A stretch of 64,000 nucleotides of DNA from Rhyzopertha dominica (GCA_025024175.1 QCXZ01000053.1:4836001-4900000); one strand, 5' to 3'. Counted from the stretch's first letter, positions 22,375 through 35,759 are shown. Notes: generated from the letters alone by a model not told the origin. Translations and numbers: made by a program.

Positions 22375-25300
22375 AATCAAGAACCATCATTACTTGGTCT
22401 ACTATTTACCTCAAATACTAACCTGTGCCCAACACCTGGAGTTTGCCCAAATTTGCGGCAAATCTGATCATCGTGCAATAAATCTAATATCCAGTTTTGT
22501 CTAGAACACTCTATATCACAATCAAATTTTATAAATATTAAAGTAACAAATTTTGAAACCGAAGTACATGCGAAAAGAAAATTTGGAAAGACAAAAAAAA
22601 CCCTGCATAACTGTAGACACAAATCAAAGCAAAAAAGGCTATATGGAAAAGACTCACCCGTTCAAAAAGCATTGAAGATTATTGCCATCACAAGGGGTTT
22701 TCAAATAACCTTTCTGTAACAGTAAAAAATACGCGAAAGAATTACGAAGATTCTCTTGCTCCGGTTGTATGCAAAATTAAATACGTTAGATCGTCGCTCA
22801 ATTCTAAAGTTTACAACACCCAAATGGTCATAGAAATGAAAAGGAACTGGCTGAGCTCTTAGATGATACTTTTACAAGCGTCTACACCCATGAGCCTACA
22901 CTTTCAGTAGTTATGCCAAACATATTTCTTAAACGAGTAATTTCCACACTGCATACTATAAACTTTTCTGTTAAAATTTTAGTTGGTTAGTGACAAGTAC
23001 CTTATAAGGCACAGAATCTCTCTGCTGTCACTCTACCATAAAAACAGCTTCCAATCCCACAAAAATAATATAATATTGCAAGTATTTCCTAAACTTTTAA
23101 GAATATACTCCAACATACCTTTATAAAAATGGAAGATCACTAAATTTAGCTCTTGATAGGGTAAAAATATATATGCCGTTCTCTTAAAAAAATCAAGTTT
23201 TCGGAGATATAAATTTTTTAAATTGAGTTCTTCATGATTAGTAGAATTTTGCAAGAATGTAAGGTGTTGTAAGCTATACTATTTAAAATCGACTCCTAGG
23301 GCTAGAAGGTATTCAAGGGTGCAACCAGAGGTACTGCCTGCATAATTGAAGTTGAGATCTAGCGGCAAATCTGGTACTGCGACCAGTAAATGACAAGAAG
23401 AATCAATGTGAATTTGTGCGTCGCTCGCAACTCATTGAAACTTGTACAGACAGATGGGTGGACCAAGCAGGCATAAACAAAAATGACCCTCAACTTAAAT
23501 TATTATAAGAATTCAACATGTTTATCACAGTTTTTGTCATTTTTATGGATCGCTTATAAGAAAATACCTAAAATTAAAATAAAGTTTAAATCCTCCAGAA
23601 GCTATCAAGATTTTGCAGTTTATAGCTAATTTTACCAATTTGAATGAAAAGTACGTTATGTAGTCGGACCCAGTCGAATCAGTACTGTACACTTTTTGTA
23701 TATATTCTTCAAATTACACCTGTATTCAAGAATTTTTCGCTAAAACCATTTTTCGCATTTTCAAAGCGTTTGGAACTCACATTTCGCATCCATGTCCATT
23801 TTTAGTCCCTCTTGGTGGCCATATTTATAAATTTACGTCAATCTGTTATTATTGCATTCATAATGTAATAATAATGAACAGAAACGGATAACGTGCATAT
23901 TTGTTGCTGGATGAAACCACATCCACCATAAATTGTACTATAAAAATTAAACATTTGCTAGACGACAAAAAAGCAATAGGAGTAACTTGTGGAAAAATCT
24001 AAAATCACTACTGCCAAGCAGTAAACATCACTAATATTAAAATATATTGTTTCATGTGGTGAAGGCATATCAGATGATTTCAATAAATATTTTGTTGAAA
24101 GTATCAAGGAAGTAAGGGTATACTAACGAAAATTCATGACAGTAGAAGAGATTATTTTGAAGGTTCCTGAGCATGAAAAAATTGAAAGATTTGTTTTGCT
24201 AGATATGCAGACATTAAAGAAATATTTAAAACAACGTTTTTTAGTAGATACTTCCAGGTTATTGGCAACTAATCTTTGGATGTAGTGAATGACTTCCTTC
24301 ACTATGGAAAAACTGAAAACCACAACAATTGTACCAATTCTAAAAATACAAAATACCAAATTAGCCTTAGAATTCCGTCTTATAAATACAGTGCCTGTGT
24401 ATTAAAAAGTGTTAGAATTAGCCGTAAAAGACCAGCTTATCCCTTATTATTGTGATGTAAATTCTGTTATAGTACCTAACCAATCAGGATTTAGGAGTAT
24501 GAAGCTGTTATAATAAAGGTTTGTAATGACTGGCTAAAGTCTTGGCTGTTTTTGTAGACTTTCGTAGAACTTTTAAACAATATATATGGATTTTATAATG
24601 AAAATAGTTAAGATAGGATTATATGGAACTGTATCAAGTTGGTTTACGTCTTATTTGTGCAATAGATAGCAAAATGTTAGGTGTAGAAACTATAAGTCAG
24701 GGAACATTGTTAATGTTTGGTGTTTCTCAGAGAACACTGCCGATGATACAATGTTGTATGTAAGCAGTACCAATATAAGTGAAATTGTCAGTTCGATCAA
24801 TGAAGACTTGAAACATTTACTGTTGGTCGTGTGATAGTAGTTTATGCGTCAGCATAAAAAAAACTAAATGTTAATTTTCGGAACAAAGCATAAATTGAAC
24901 TAATTAAGCAATATCAACATAAAAGTAAAAAATAATAATAATGAATTAGATAGTGTAACTGAAATTAAATATTTGAGTATAATTCGTGACCAAAACTTAA
25001 GTTTTAGGAATCATAGTAATTATATTACGAAATAAATACAAATTTAAATATGTTTATAAAAACGCTTTTGTATAATTCAATAAGTAATGCCACATTTGGA
25101 TTTTTGTTCCACTATTCTATTCACTGCTAACCAAAATCAATACAATACAATACAAAGCCGGGCAATGAGGGTTATATTGAACTGTAACAAATATACACCA
25201 ACTAAAGTTATATTAGCCATTTTGCATTTCATGTCCTTTAAGCAAAATAAACTTTATAGAACTTTGGAATATGTATATAAAGTGAAATTTAACCTGTTAC

Positions 25301-25490
25301 CTAATTATTTGAATCAAAATGTTATTTATTGTGGTGATGTTCATAGCCATAATATCAGACACACTGATCATTTCTACATTCAACAATTTAGTACTTATAA
25401 GACTTTATTTTATAAGGGAAGCCAGTGTTATAACGAATTGTCATACCATATACAACAGTGTAGGTACTTCTTTCAGGACGTTTAAAAGTT
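22375..25490 (+). pseudogene. Decayed Jockey/CR1-type LINE
   Basis: Pieces in correct LINE order appear in shifting frames on the plus strand. Near 22380-22440 is EPSLLGLLFTSNTNL, typical of the end of the endonuclease domain. At about 24080-24360 are segments before the RT core. At about 24360-24520 is the RT start (LINTVPVY then VPNQSGFRS). Near 24745 is ADDTMLYVSS, the catalytic YADD-type box. ORF 25087-25485 is the C-terminal part (MPHLDFCSTILFTANQ, SRAMRVILNCNKYTP, KFNLLPNYL). It is about 3.1 kb with many stops, so it is an old copy. Confidence 0.75.
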
Positions 25491-26342
25491 ATTGTAAGCA
25501 GTGTGTAATGGAGCATTATTGAGGTGATCTAGAAGTATCTACATTGCAGTATTTATGTATGATTAATTTTTGCTATTGAATAGCTAAAATGCTAAAAAAG
25601 TACCAATCAATTAAATTAATAGAGAGGGCAGTTAAACAGAAAGATCTTATTTGGAAAAGGATTGTGGACATTTTGATCATACAGAACCCATTCATTTTTA
25701 ATATGAACGGGTTTCCTATAGAGCGCAGAGGCCTTACCGCTTTCTAACAGTCACTTTAATTGCCTGCCTTACCTTTTTAGGTGGCACTACAATCACCCCG
25801 ACAATTACAGTTAGCAGGGAATTAACGCAACAATAGATTAAAGTTAAATTTTGATTAATTGCCGCAGCNCACTGTTCTCTCTTTGTNGCCGNATGATTTT
25901 TTATACACGCCAATGTGAACACGTCAAGAGGTCTGGATTGTACGAGAACTCCCTTTCCTTCTGTATTATTATCCGTATTTTAATCTTTGTATTTGAATTT
26001 TAAACACCAAATGAACGTAGGTATCGTTTTAGACGCTGAGCGGTTCGTAAATAATAATTTGTTCAGCTACCGTGAAGCATAACGTGCTTCGGATACCAGT
26101 ATTGTAACGAGTAAAAGGTGTACCCTTACAGTTATGCATGCACTTTGCAGAATTAGTGTAATTTCGTTCCACGCTTTATAAGCCGATTTGAATATAACTA
26201 GCAACCCACGGGGAGTTTTAAATGTTACTCCAACTTTAAACTTTTAGCAGTTTGAGTGAAACCTGCACCTTAGGTAAGGCGATTAAAAATTATAAAAGTA
26301 ATTTTAAATGTTAACGGTTTGATTGTGCAAGATTTGCACTAC

Positions 26343-26383
26343 AAAATGCTTTTAATATTAAGAGATGATATTAAAAGCATTTT
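26343..26383. repeat. Perfect 16-bp hairpin with 9-base loop
   Basis: AAAATGCTTTTAATAT (26343-26358) is exactly complementary to 26368-26383. It stands alone in AT-rich DNA, and its stem is shorter than a usual microRNA precursor. Confidence 0.8.
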
Positions 26384-26766
26384 TGAGTTTTTGAACAATT
26401 CAATTTTAAAATTATGACGCTTTCTATTCAAGGAGTGGTTTTGTATCCTAATTTTATCTGCATAAGCAACTGTACTACTCAAAATGCGCACCTCCAATAT
26501 AATAATAGTACAGTCGACAAATACATATTTTGTAAGTTACGTATAGTTTATATTTTTACTTAAAAGCAAATCCATGAAATGAAAAACAAGATTTTTGTAA
26601 CACAAAAAGTATTTTGTGTACCGGTTGTCGTCATAAAACTGCCTTCATTTTTGTTCTATCACCCAAAGCTTTTCTGTAACGTTTTATAAAATCGCGCATC
26701 ATTGCTTTTTTCTGTTTATAGAAGTTAATTGCTAATTTATAGGTGTTCATTTGTTCTTTGTACTAA

Positions 26767-26768
<2 letters not shown>

Positions 26769-26825
<57 letters not shown>
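26769..26825. repeat. AT dinucleotide microsatellite
   Basis: An uninterrupted AT alternation of about 57 bases, likely variable in length between individuals. Confidence 0.95.
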
Positions 26826-26826
<1 letters not shown>

Positions 26827-29089
26827 TATTATATTCTTATATATAAAGTTGTGTAAATACGCCAAGAAGATTTTTGACTCTTTTTATTAGTTTGAGAACA
26901 ATTTGAGACAATATGAAAATGCTTTTAGAAAAGCTTCAAACATTCATGAAAATATGTGCAATTGCAATTTTACTTGGACTACAACTGGGTTATACAAAAT
27001 ATTGCTGTTTTCTCTGCGAACGTTAATTAAAACTGAAGATGTTATTTTGCCATCATTGCATATAAAAAAGGAAACAAACTTAGAGTTACGTAACAAATGG
27101 AACATCTTTAGTTGTAGAAAATTTAATTAACGTAACCGAAAACTGATTTGCATGGAAGTAATACAATTTGCTGTGGTCTGACGTTTATTTACAGATAATT
27201 TAGGCAAGCTTTTACTTGTGGGAATAATTTTTCTACCTTACTTACGTAAATAGACTGCTTCTTTTTTTGTTGATTCCCAAATCCATTTTTTGTGACTTAC
27301 CTGTAAATTAGAATTGACCTTCTGTGTAAATGAAGTGTTGTTAAAATCAAACTGTTGATAAGGAAGAGAAATAAGAAATTAGAAGCTTTTTATATTTACT
27401 TAGTTTATTGAGAATAATAAATTTCGTTGAAATGATGAAAGATATTCTTTTAAAATGTCGTTAAAGTAGCAAACTAAGGTTAAAGCATAGATACATTAGC
27501 TTTTTTGTTGTGTGAATGACACCATTTTATAGTATTCTGGAAATGGGTATCAGTGTATCGGGTACAGTGTTTTAAAGATCCTCAGAGTGGAGATGTCTCG
27601 CTTAAAGACTGATACCATTTCATGTCAACCTCATATTTTTAACATCTAGGTAGCTTGGAAGCTAGCTGATTGTTTTTAACGTATGTGTTTTGTCTCACTC
27701 AATTTATTAGATAACTTTGGAGATCGTTTCGACCTAAATGGTCATTATAAAAAAGACAAAACAGCCTTATTTTTGCTTTTCTGATATATTGATTATGATA
27801 GAAAGGTAACTTTAAATCTAAGTTGATGATCTCGACAGATAACTACATAATTGTCAATAATAAAAGAAATCTCGAAATTATGGACTTTTTTCAGATTCAG
27901 ATTATTCTGCAACAATCGTCTTATTTACTCCAAAATGTAGCCGAGCGTCCCCTGGAAGTCAGACAAAAGAGGAAAAGTGAAAATGGTTAGGCAAACTGAG
28001 ATTTATGTTGTGTGTAGTTTTTATATTAATTTAGTATATTTATAAATGTATTAAATATAATTAAATTCTTGGATAATAAACGTATTACCGATTAGAACTA
28101 TTGCCCAGTTCAAATGTACCTCCAATATATCATCTCAAATTTATGTGTTTAAAAAAACCCAAGAGCAAAAAGAAGAAGTAAACAGGTTAGCATGACAAAA
28201 AGATTTGTTTCTGATAAAGTAGAATGTTATAACAACAAGATTACGAGTAAATATGAGTTCACAAATGTTGTGTCTCACATGTTTAAAATTAATTAAAGGC
28301 AGTTAGGATTTAAGCATATATGTACTACATAGTTTCTTTTATTTTTACTAAAGTTAGTAATACGTTTTAGAATAAAGCATGGGCACTTTATAAAGCGTCA
28401 AAATGTGTTTGCCAATCCCACCAAAATAATATCCAAATAATTCACAAATGCAAAATCATAACCATCTAGATACAACTATAACCACAGGTATTTTAAGTAA
28501 GTTTATAGCAACCTCTATTTCTTTTCATAGCTTTAGGAACATTTCAATTAAAATTAAACTTTTCATAAAATCTTTTTCGTGTAGATAAGTCTTCTTTTTA
28601 GAAATGTTCTGCCGTATCGTTTCAATATTGTTGTTATTTAATCTTGTACTTATCTAACGTATGACTTTTTGATATTTCATTACTTATCATATCTCCATTA
28701 TAAGAATTTGCATTCCTTAAGAAATACTGCTGCTTTTGGCAGCGGATTCTTAATTATATTTATATTAGTAATATCATTCAATATAAAAACTCCTGTTTAA
28801 AATTTATTGTTAAGTGAAATGTGGTTTACATATTTTACTTTACTGGATAAGATATTAGCTAAGTAAATCCCTCCAATCTCCGAAACCTCCAAAATTTTAT
28901 GAGGTGTTGTAAATTGCTAAATTACATAACACCCGTATCGAAGTATCGTTTGTCCGCATAAAATATATCGATGTTTATTTGAGATATAAAATTTAGTAAT
29001 TATCTTGTTTTTAATTGTACAATTACAAAAGCAGTTTTCCCCTCCCTGGTTGTTTTTTCCTGCCCCCCCCCCCCTCTAGCTTGTGAGCT

Positions 29090-29300
29090 GGCGACGCCCT
29101 TGCAACCATCATCCAGTGAGGATTTTTACTAGACCAATCAGTAGCGGTAATTATGTCTGTTTAAAAACTCATTGAGACAAAAAGTGCCTTCACCAGAGAA
29201 TAAAATGTTTGAAAAATTTGGATTCTCATTTGTCATGTCCATCATCATTGCACAAGGTTACATTCTGTAATTGCAATTATTCTTTTTAATAATATTCGCA
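29090..29300 (-). pseudogene. Short mariner/Tc1-type transposase relic
   Basis: On the minus strand the text around 29220-29105 reads LFSGEGTFCLNEF then a SSKNPHWM-like end, matching the first-Asp block (FSDEATFCLN) of DDE transposases. The nucleotide sequence parallels 55.24-55.40 kb, where the same block belongs to a longer relic. A C12 tract (29063-29074) lies just to the left. Confidence 0.45.
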
Positions 29301-29355
29301 CAACTGACAATTGACATGTACTTAAATTTCGCTCGTGCGAAAATGGGATTGTTTT

Positions 29356-29497
29356 TTCGCCAGAAGTCCATTTCTAAGATTGGAAAAAGGATATAATCGG
29401 GATACCTTTTACAAGTCCAGTGTTTCTTCGCCAGAAGTCCGTTTCTAAGACTGGAAAAAGGTTATAATCGGGATACCTTTTACACGTCCAGTGTCTT
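29356..29497 (+). repeat. Tandem duplication, two 71-bp units
   Basis: Unit starts TTCGCCAGAAGTCC occur at 29356 and 29427. The copies differ at only a few bases (CATTTCTAAGAT against CGTTTCTAAGAC). No coding content. Confidence 0.9.
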
Positions 29498-29499
29498 TT

Positions 29500-31188
29500 T
29501 TAACTAACTTTTGCTACTGCGGATGAAAAAATAGGATCGAAGGATATCTTTGTTATTTTATTCAACTTTTCTCCTTTTTGATAGACCTGGTTTTGTTCAA
29601 AACGTCGTCTTTTGAGATGATAGAAGAGTTTTCCAGAATGTGCGTTATAGGCGTCCACAATATGTAATTCTTCGTTTAGTTCGTCTTCATCTGGTATTCA
29701 GGGCAAATGCTCCTTTTCCCGTGAATAACACACTTGGTTATTTATAGGTATAAGCAAAGAATATAGTTAGGTGTGTGGTATTAAAAAAATAGTGGTAAGG
29801 CAGCCATTTCTATTTCGATTTTAAGTGACCCGCAAATGATCAAATGGGGAGAGACCATGGTGTAGTCCAATGGGAGGGTGGGAGGAGATTTTCGAAAAAC
29901 ATACACTAGGCTTTCAGAAACATAAATTATACTGGAAATTAGAAAAAATTCCTAAAAATCTTGTAATTTGAAAAATTGGCCAAAAGTCTTATTAAAAGTA
30001 TAAAGAGGGACCATGGCAAAAAATAAAAAATGCTTCACCCCCTTTTTGCATCTAATTTACTTGACGATCATCAATAATGCGATTATTAACCGCCAAAGGC
30101 TTTTGTAGTTTTCTTAAACCACAGTATCGTTATGGTGTTATGAAAAATAAATAAAAGCCATGCCTGTAAATTGACGCTCCGAGGCAATTTTTTTACACGT
30201 CCGCTACCTATTGAAACATCAAGCAAGCATTTCGTAACGAATAGTTTCCCATCACTCCGATGTTCTCAATTAAAATGGTCGGTGTGAGTCCCATCCGACT
30301 GCATTCTTCGCGGATGGCCATCCGCCGCCTGCTCGATAGTCGTACAGTTTTTTGTTGGAATCACGCGGAAAAGAACGACGACGCTAGATACCGATAACGC
30401 AAGCCTTTCTGCATTGTTTCGCTCTGAAAATATCCAGTGGCAGATGCCAGATAAGCCTGTGTTGAGCCGCAGCCTCAGATCTTATCTGACATTAGCACAC
30501 AACATGGAATAGCTGACGGTGTATGATATTTTTCTAGAAAATTTGCACTCAACAGGTTAGAATGATTACGGATGGTCGTACCGGTCCGGCACCTGTTGCA
30601 CAGAGCTGGAGGATAACGGTATTAATAAATATATCTACCGAGTGTCGATAAATTAATGCATAACATTCAAAATAAGGGATATTTGCAAAAATTCGAAAAA
30701 GAAAGAAAACGCTAGTGTGGACCTTCGCACTAAAGCTAGAAAATACACTTGCCACGAACTTCATTATACCAGATTCTAATTAGGCACATACAATAGTAAA
30801 ATAAGTGTTGTGCGGATCTGAAAGCATGTTTTGGTCTTGCCGATGTTAAGCCATTTCAGTTATTAACTATAAGTAGTATAGTCACCATTGTAAAAGGGCG
30901 GAAAAAACAATTTGAATGCATGGGCGGACCTCGGAAAATGGCTTTTAAATAGCTTTTTTTTCGTTAAATTTTAAGTTGACAAAGGGTACATTTTTTGTCA
31001 CTTAGCTGCGAAATACTTTTGTGTTATAGAACGTCAAAGTATTTGTTGGTCTAGAATATAAAACAAATGTTAAAATATTTTATAATTCTTTAGAAACTTA
31101 TTTGATTTTATTAATATCCATTTTACATAATATAACATTTTAATAGCAAAACAGTAACTATTAAATAAATAAAATAGTAACAAGACGA
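29500..31188. other. Non-coding stretch with GC-richer island at about 30170-30520
   Basis: The island contains GGATGGCCATCCGCCGCC and AAGAACGACGACGC and stands out from AT-rich flanks. I found no convincing ORF or splice structure. It is one of a series of similar islands to the right and is a candidate regulatory element. Confidence 0.4.
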
Positions 31189-31472
31189 TTACAATTTATT
31201 TTGCACTACATGTAAATTGAAAGTATCGATATTGCAGTGAGTTAAATTTATGCCAGATCTAGTGCTACCAGTTATGGTAGCTTTTAGTTCTAAGTGTTCA
31301 ATGGGGATGCTGCTATAATTGTTTAAGTTTACTGCGCATGTTGTATTATTGGTAAATTCTGTAGGCTCTGCTGAAGATGTTAACAGTTTATTTGCGACTG
31401 AAATTTTATTTTGAACAGAATCTTCTATAAAGTCTCCGCTATCGTACTGGAGCGCCACCCCCCATCTCGTTT
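31189..31472 (-). pseudogene. Crypton-type tyrosine recombinase, C-terminal piece, split by the MULE
   Basis: On the minus strand the sequence leaving the MULE edge reads KRDGGWRSSTIAE, then after a frame change DFIEDSVQNKISVANKLL. This is the end of the tyrosine-recombinase domain seen in insect Crypton-like proteins (usual KRHGGWxSSTVAEGYIEDS). The usual catalytic Tyr position appears as Phe (TTT) and a frameshift is adjacent, so it is inactive. Its other part resumes at 33638, beyond the inserted element. Confidence 0.75.
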
Positions 31473-33637
31473 GGGCGCATTATAGTTGGGCCAAAAACTT
31501 TATCGCTCTTTAATCTGCCATTGAGTTGGGCGAAAAGGATGCGGGCAGTGGATTATGAACCTCCCGCTGATAGTTATCGATAACAAATCCTTATCAGATC
31601 CTGCTACCTGATACTACTTAGAAAAGTAGGTAATTTAAACGCAAGCATATTGTGCCTGTGGACCCAATAGATCACGAAACACAATTAAGATGGGTGGGAC
31701 TTATTTGAAAAGTGTAAAATATTATTGGACACTTGTCCATAATGTCCTAAATAATTTGTTAAAGAGGGTGGTTACCTGCTGAAACGAGTTTATAAATTCT
31801 GAAACGCAAGTCAAATTAAACAGTCTTACTAAAATTTCTAGCGCACATTCATACCGGCGAAATGGAAGTTGTATTCATGCAAAGTGAAAAAGGCAAAAAA
31901 CTGTTGGTGGTGAATAACTACAAGTTTTGCATCGCAAACGTGCTGAAAAACGGAACTGTGCGTTGGAGGTGTACAAATAAAACATCGAAATGTCCCGCAA
32001 AAATCTACACGTCGCTGGAAATGAGATCTTGGACTCCGAATTATCTCACAATCACAAAGAAGACATAAATCTACACAGGCAGATTGTCAACAACAGTGTG
32101 AAAAGGAGAGCTCTAGAAAATGTACACGAAAAACCTGCCAAATTAGTGCACACGGAACTTCGGTCTAACCCTGGCATAAGCCGTATCATAACGACTTACG
32201 ATATGGAACTTGTAAGGCAAAATATATGGATGTGCAGGAGGAAGTTAACTCCAAATCTACCCAAAACGCAAAAAGACGTTTTCGAAGCAGTAAACACTTT
32301 GGCACCTATGACAGATAAAGAAGAATCATTTGTCTTGACAAATAATGCAGACCAAGGTATCATCATTTTTGCTCCTTATAGCAATCTTGACTTTTTATGT
32401 TGTACTGAAACTGTGTATATGGACGGCACATTTGATTTTTGTCCGAAATTTTTTACACAACTCTTTACAATTCATGGATACAAGAATGAACATTACGTTC
32501 CATTGGTATTTTGTTTGCTTCCGGATAAAAAGCAATCCAAATGTCAAACATGTTTGAATATGTTGTGTCAGAAGTGCAGCGAAAGTGACTTACAATTTTA
32601 TCCTAAAAGTGTCGTGATTGATTTTGAAACTGCAATCCACAATGCTATTATGGATACGTGGGAGCAAGCTAGAGTAAGTGGATGCCGATTCCATCTTTCA
32701 CAGGCATGGTATCGAAAAATTCACTCTCTTGGACTGTCACAAGATTATAAAAACCACACGGAAGTTGGCAAAATGTTAAGATATTGTTTTGGACTTCAGT
32801 TTCTTGATTGTGATGAAGTGGGTGACGCATTCGCATTCGATTTAATTCCAATCATGCCAAAACATTCGAAACTTCAAAAGTTTTGCGACTATTTAGTGGT
32901 ACATCAGCGAAAATGCCAAATTTACTCCAAATATTTGGGTAATTTCATCTGCCTCCTCTTGCAGAACAACCAATGCGTGTGAGTCATTTCATTCAAGATT
33001 TAATAAAAGTTTTTATTCGCCTCATCCAAATATTTTTCAATTTGTTGATAGTTTGTTGAATTTTCAAAGTGAAGTTTATGTTAAAATAAACACATTCAAC
33101 AAATTCCAAAAAGTTGTTAGGCGTACTATAAAATTAAAGCAAGATTATCTTGGAGTCAAAATTAATAACTACAAACAAAATCTCATAGACAGGCTGACAT
33201 TTGTAAAAAGTGTTTCATTTAAATACGCGCCAAATATGTAAATATTTTTTATACCTTATTGTACATACATATATGTTAATATTGTGTTATTACGTATAAA
33301 TATAGGTTCGTATTTTTGTAAATTTGTAAATATTTTTATACTTCACTGTACATACATACATGTTATTATTGTAACGTATAAATATAAGTTTGTATTAATA
33401 CTTGAAAATTGTTTTATTTTATTCCTTTAAGCGTGTTTGCTAAGAAAAAAACCGTAGCAATCACATTAATAAGTTACACACATCACATAAATTAAGGTCT
33501 TTCCTAATTTGCTAATAATTGTCCATCACCCGCTGTTCGGGCAAAGTAGATCCTTGGCCCAACAATATTGCGGGATTAGTTGACCCGCTCAGTCAGAGAA
33601 GGGTTAGATAGGTAGACTGGCCCAACTATACGACTCC
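31473..33637. mobile_element. FLYWCH/MULE DNA transposon inserted in the Crypton gene
   Basis: The ends carry inverted TATAGTTGGGCCA (31481-31493, and its complement at 33618-33630) inside about 20-bp imperfect terminal repeats starting GG. It is flanked by direct repeats ATCTCGTTT (31464-31472) and GTCTCGTTT (33638-33646). These are a 9-bp target duplication with one mismatch, the size usual for Mutator-like elements. The interrupted Crypton reading frame KRDGG is restored if one copy is removed, which independently fixes the boundaries. The element is 2165 bp and carries one transposase gene. Confidence 0.85.
31862..33240 (+). pseudogene. MULE transposase with N-terminal FLYWCH zinc finger, two frameshifts
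   Basis: The first frame (31862 to about 32015) is a FLYWCH finger: KKLLVVNNYKFCIANV, then WRCTNKTSKCPAKIY, with the His pair SHNH in the next frame. The second frame (to about 32905) is the catalytic core, with VYMDGTFDFCPKFF (first Asp), VVIDFETAIHNAI (second Asp) and GCRFHLSQAWYRK. After a second shift the text reads TTNACESFHSRFN (the expected Glu) and ends YAPNM at 33240. All expected DDE residues are visible, so only two small lesions separate it from an intact gene. Length of about 455 residues fits short Phantom-like MULEs (family placement is inference). Confidence 0.85.
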
Positions 33638-34220
33638 GTCTCGTTTCATCTTAGTAATATCCGCGCCTGCATCGGCTAACAGAGTGGCGAAAGAACGTCT
33701 GAAGCAGTCCCTGTATAAGTTTCTGGATGAGGCAAATTGAGATACGTTGCTATTTCTTTTGGCACATTTCTTATTTTGTTGACGCTAACCACTAAGTTAA
33801 TACATTTTTCTTTGACATACTTAACAAAAAATCTTCGAATTGTAATAACTGCCGGACGTAAAGCACAGTATTTGCGGCATATCTTAATTTGGTCTGGACT
33901 TGAAATCACAAAACATCTCGGAGTATGAATTTGGTAATCAGGAATTCTTATAATAATAATTGAAATTTTGTCTTCTATACCATCTGCCCACACCAGTAAT
34001 TAAAATGACCTGAAAAGTTGCTCAGAATTAGATAAGTCAATAGATTTATATTAATTTGAATTGCCTTTTCTAGCAGAAATCTACTATCAGGTGCCTCTTG
34101 TAAAAATCTCTCAATTTCTTATTTCGTTAGAAATCTGAACATTTTTGGACGGTATCCAACTGATTTGCTTTTCAAATGTGGTATTAGTTTCGAAAATGTC
34201 CTGATATTTACATTTTTGTA
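33638..34220 (-). pseudogene. Crypton-type tyrosine recombinase, main piece
   Basis: Minus strand from about 34220: FLQEAPDSRFLLEKAI, a possible intron ending at about 34016, then ORF 33993-33676 with IPDYQIHTPRCFVIS, KICRKYCALRPAVITIRRFF, NKIRNVPKEIATYLNLPHPE and TYTG. A one-base deletion then shifts frame and DCFRRSFATLLADAGADITK runs into the MULE edge. The deletion falls in the codon where family members usually have the catalytic His (GHCFRR). The family is known from eukaryotic Cryptons and genes derived from them. It is non-functional here. Confidence 0.75.
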
Positions 34221-35750
34221 AATCCGGCCTTGTATTGGGCTTTAGAGGCAGGTACTGGAGGGGATTACTGAGCTCGGGACTAGTGTCACAAACATAAAAC
34301 TATTTAAAAGTTACTTTTTCGGGTTCCACCCATTTATTAAAATAATTTGTCCGCTACTATACCTACCTTGTGTTGGTTTAAATTTACGTATGATAAAAAC
34401 TTTGCTTCATAAAATACGTGAGAATCTTTTGCAGCCACAAAGTGGTCTTCTGCATCCGCATTTGATGCCACTATTGACATGCTATCCACGTCTAGCGTTA
34501 TTGTCAAAAAAATCAGCTCTCCCATTCGCATCTGTCACAGATCTTTCAATATGTATCGCATACTCATGTGAACCCGCCAAGCCAGTGTAATAAAATACGA
34601 CTTTTACTCCGCTATATTTCCGCCTAGGATGCAAGTTCATATAAAAACGCGAACCTTGAAGACACGCATGGTGGACTGTCAAACTGGAAACTCGTTATTA
34701 AATATTCTCGCTGCGCATTAGAAGAGCGTGTGCTGCATACGTAGATTGAACTTGAATTAAACGTGATCGCATAGACAGCAGAGAACAGAATTTTTTTTTA
34801 TAAATCGTGTAAAATCCAGCAATTGAATATTATTATTATTATTATTCATTGTGGAAGAGATCTCTAAGGTACTTATTGTGACGTCAAGTCAAAGAAAGCT
34901 AATCTGAAATGCAAAGATTGGGGCGGTGGGAAATGTAAAGTTATCCAGGGCAACATGTTACATATTATTATCAATTATATTCTGCAAAATGCATCATTGC
35001 TTTTGAAAGCGACCAAATGAAGCAATATACAGATCACAAAACATTGCTTTTTAATGGAACGTCCAATTTATATGATAAACTAGCATTTCTTAAAAAAAAT
35101 TAGTTTCCTAACTTCATATTGGGACTAAAATATGTAAACAAATAAATAAATCAACTGGAAGTTTGCTATTCTGAAGAGCTTCAGTGCCATCAACACTTAA
35201 CTGACATTTACTTTGAAAGCAAACTAGGGTTGTATTTTCAAAATTCTACCAAACACCAATTGTGTGTTTTTATGGGAAGTTAAACTTTTGTTAATTTTCG
35301 AAATGAGTTAATCTGACCAAATAACCCGAAAACCATTTATTTTATAAAAAAATGTATTAGATAAAACGGAATAAATAACCGTCTAAAAAATTTAAGCCGA
35401 AGACTCTACACCTTACTCCCCAAGAGAGGCATGAAAAATCTATTAGACAATTCGATATGCCATCATTTAGGAATGAAATTCTTTAATAAATTTATGAAAA
35501 TTGCTGAACAAGTAAAAAAGTTAGCAATAAAAAACTGCCATTTACCATCCATCTTCAAGAGGCTTTTTTTATTTAAGAAGAAGCGACAGAAATGTCTACC
35601 GTACTCTGGTTCATTCAATCAGACGTGTATTAAAGTACTTCCAAAACGTTGGAGGAAATGCATAGAAATATACTTATTGTTTTAATAAATTTGTCTAACA
35701 TTTTTTTAAGGTTTTCTCGTATTTGCACATATGAAGCTATAACAACCAAC
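34221..35750. other. Unassigned DNA, possible upstream Crypton remains
   Basis: Minus-strand ORFs at 34531-34337 and 34682-34482 have ordinary amino-acid composition but no recognised family. They could be the N-terminal part of the recombinase gene. An ATT trinucleotide run lies near 34828-34846. Confidence 0.35.
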
Positions 35751-35759
35751 TTTTTCGAC

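Larger units (their letters stand above)
25520..29085. other. AT-rich DNA without recognised genes
   Basis: It contains a perfect 16-bp hairpin at 26343-26383, a 57-bp AT microsatellite at about 26769-26825, and Ns at 25869, 25887 and 25892. Otherwise I see nothing I can assign. Confidence 0.5.

Noticed and set aside
26343..26383. Perfect hairpin considered as a microRNA precursor
   Set aside because: The 16-bp stem is shorter than the usual 22-bp-plus duplex and is nearly all A/T.
31189..31458. Minus-strand ORF starting MALQYDSGDF considered as a separate gene
   Set aside because: It is the C-terminal part of the Crypton recombinase cut off by the MULE; its Met is an artefact of the frame.
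32345..32557. Additional plus-strand ORF inside the MULE
   Set aside because: It is a frame shadow of the transposase, which has clear catalytic motifs in the other frame.
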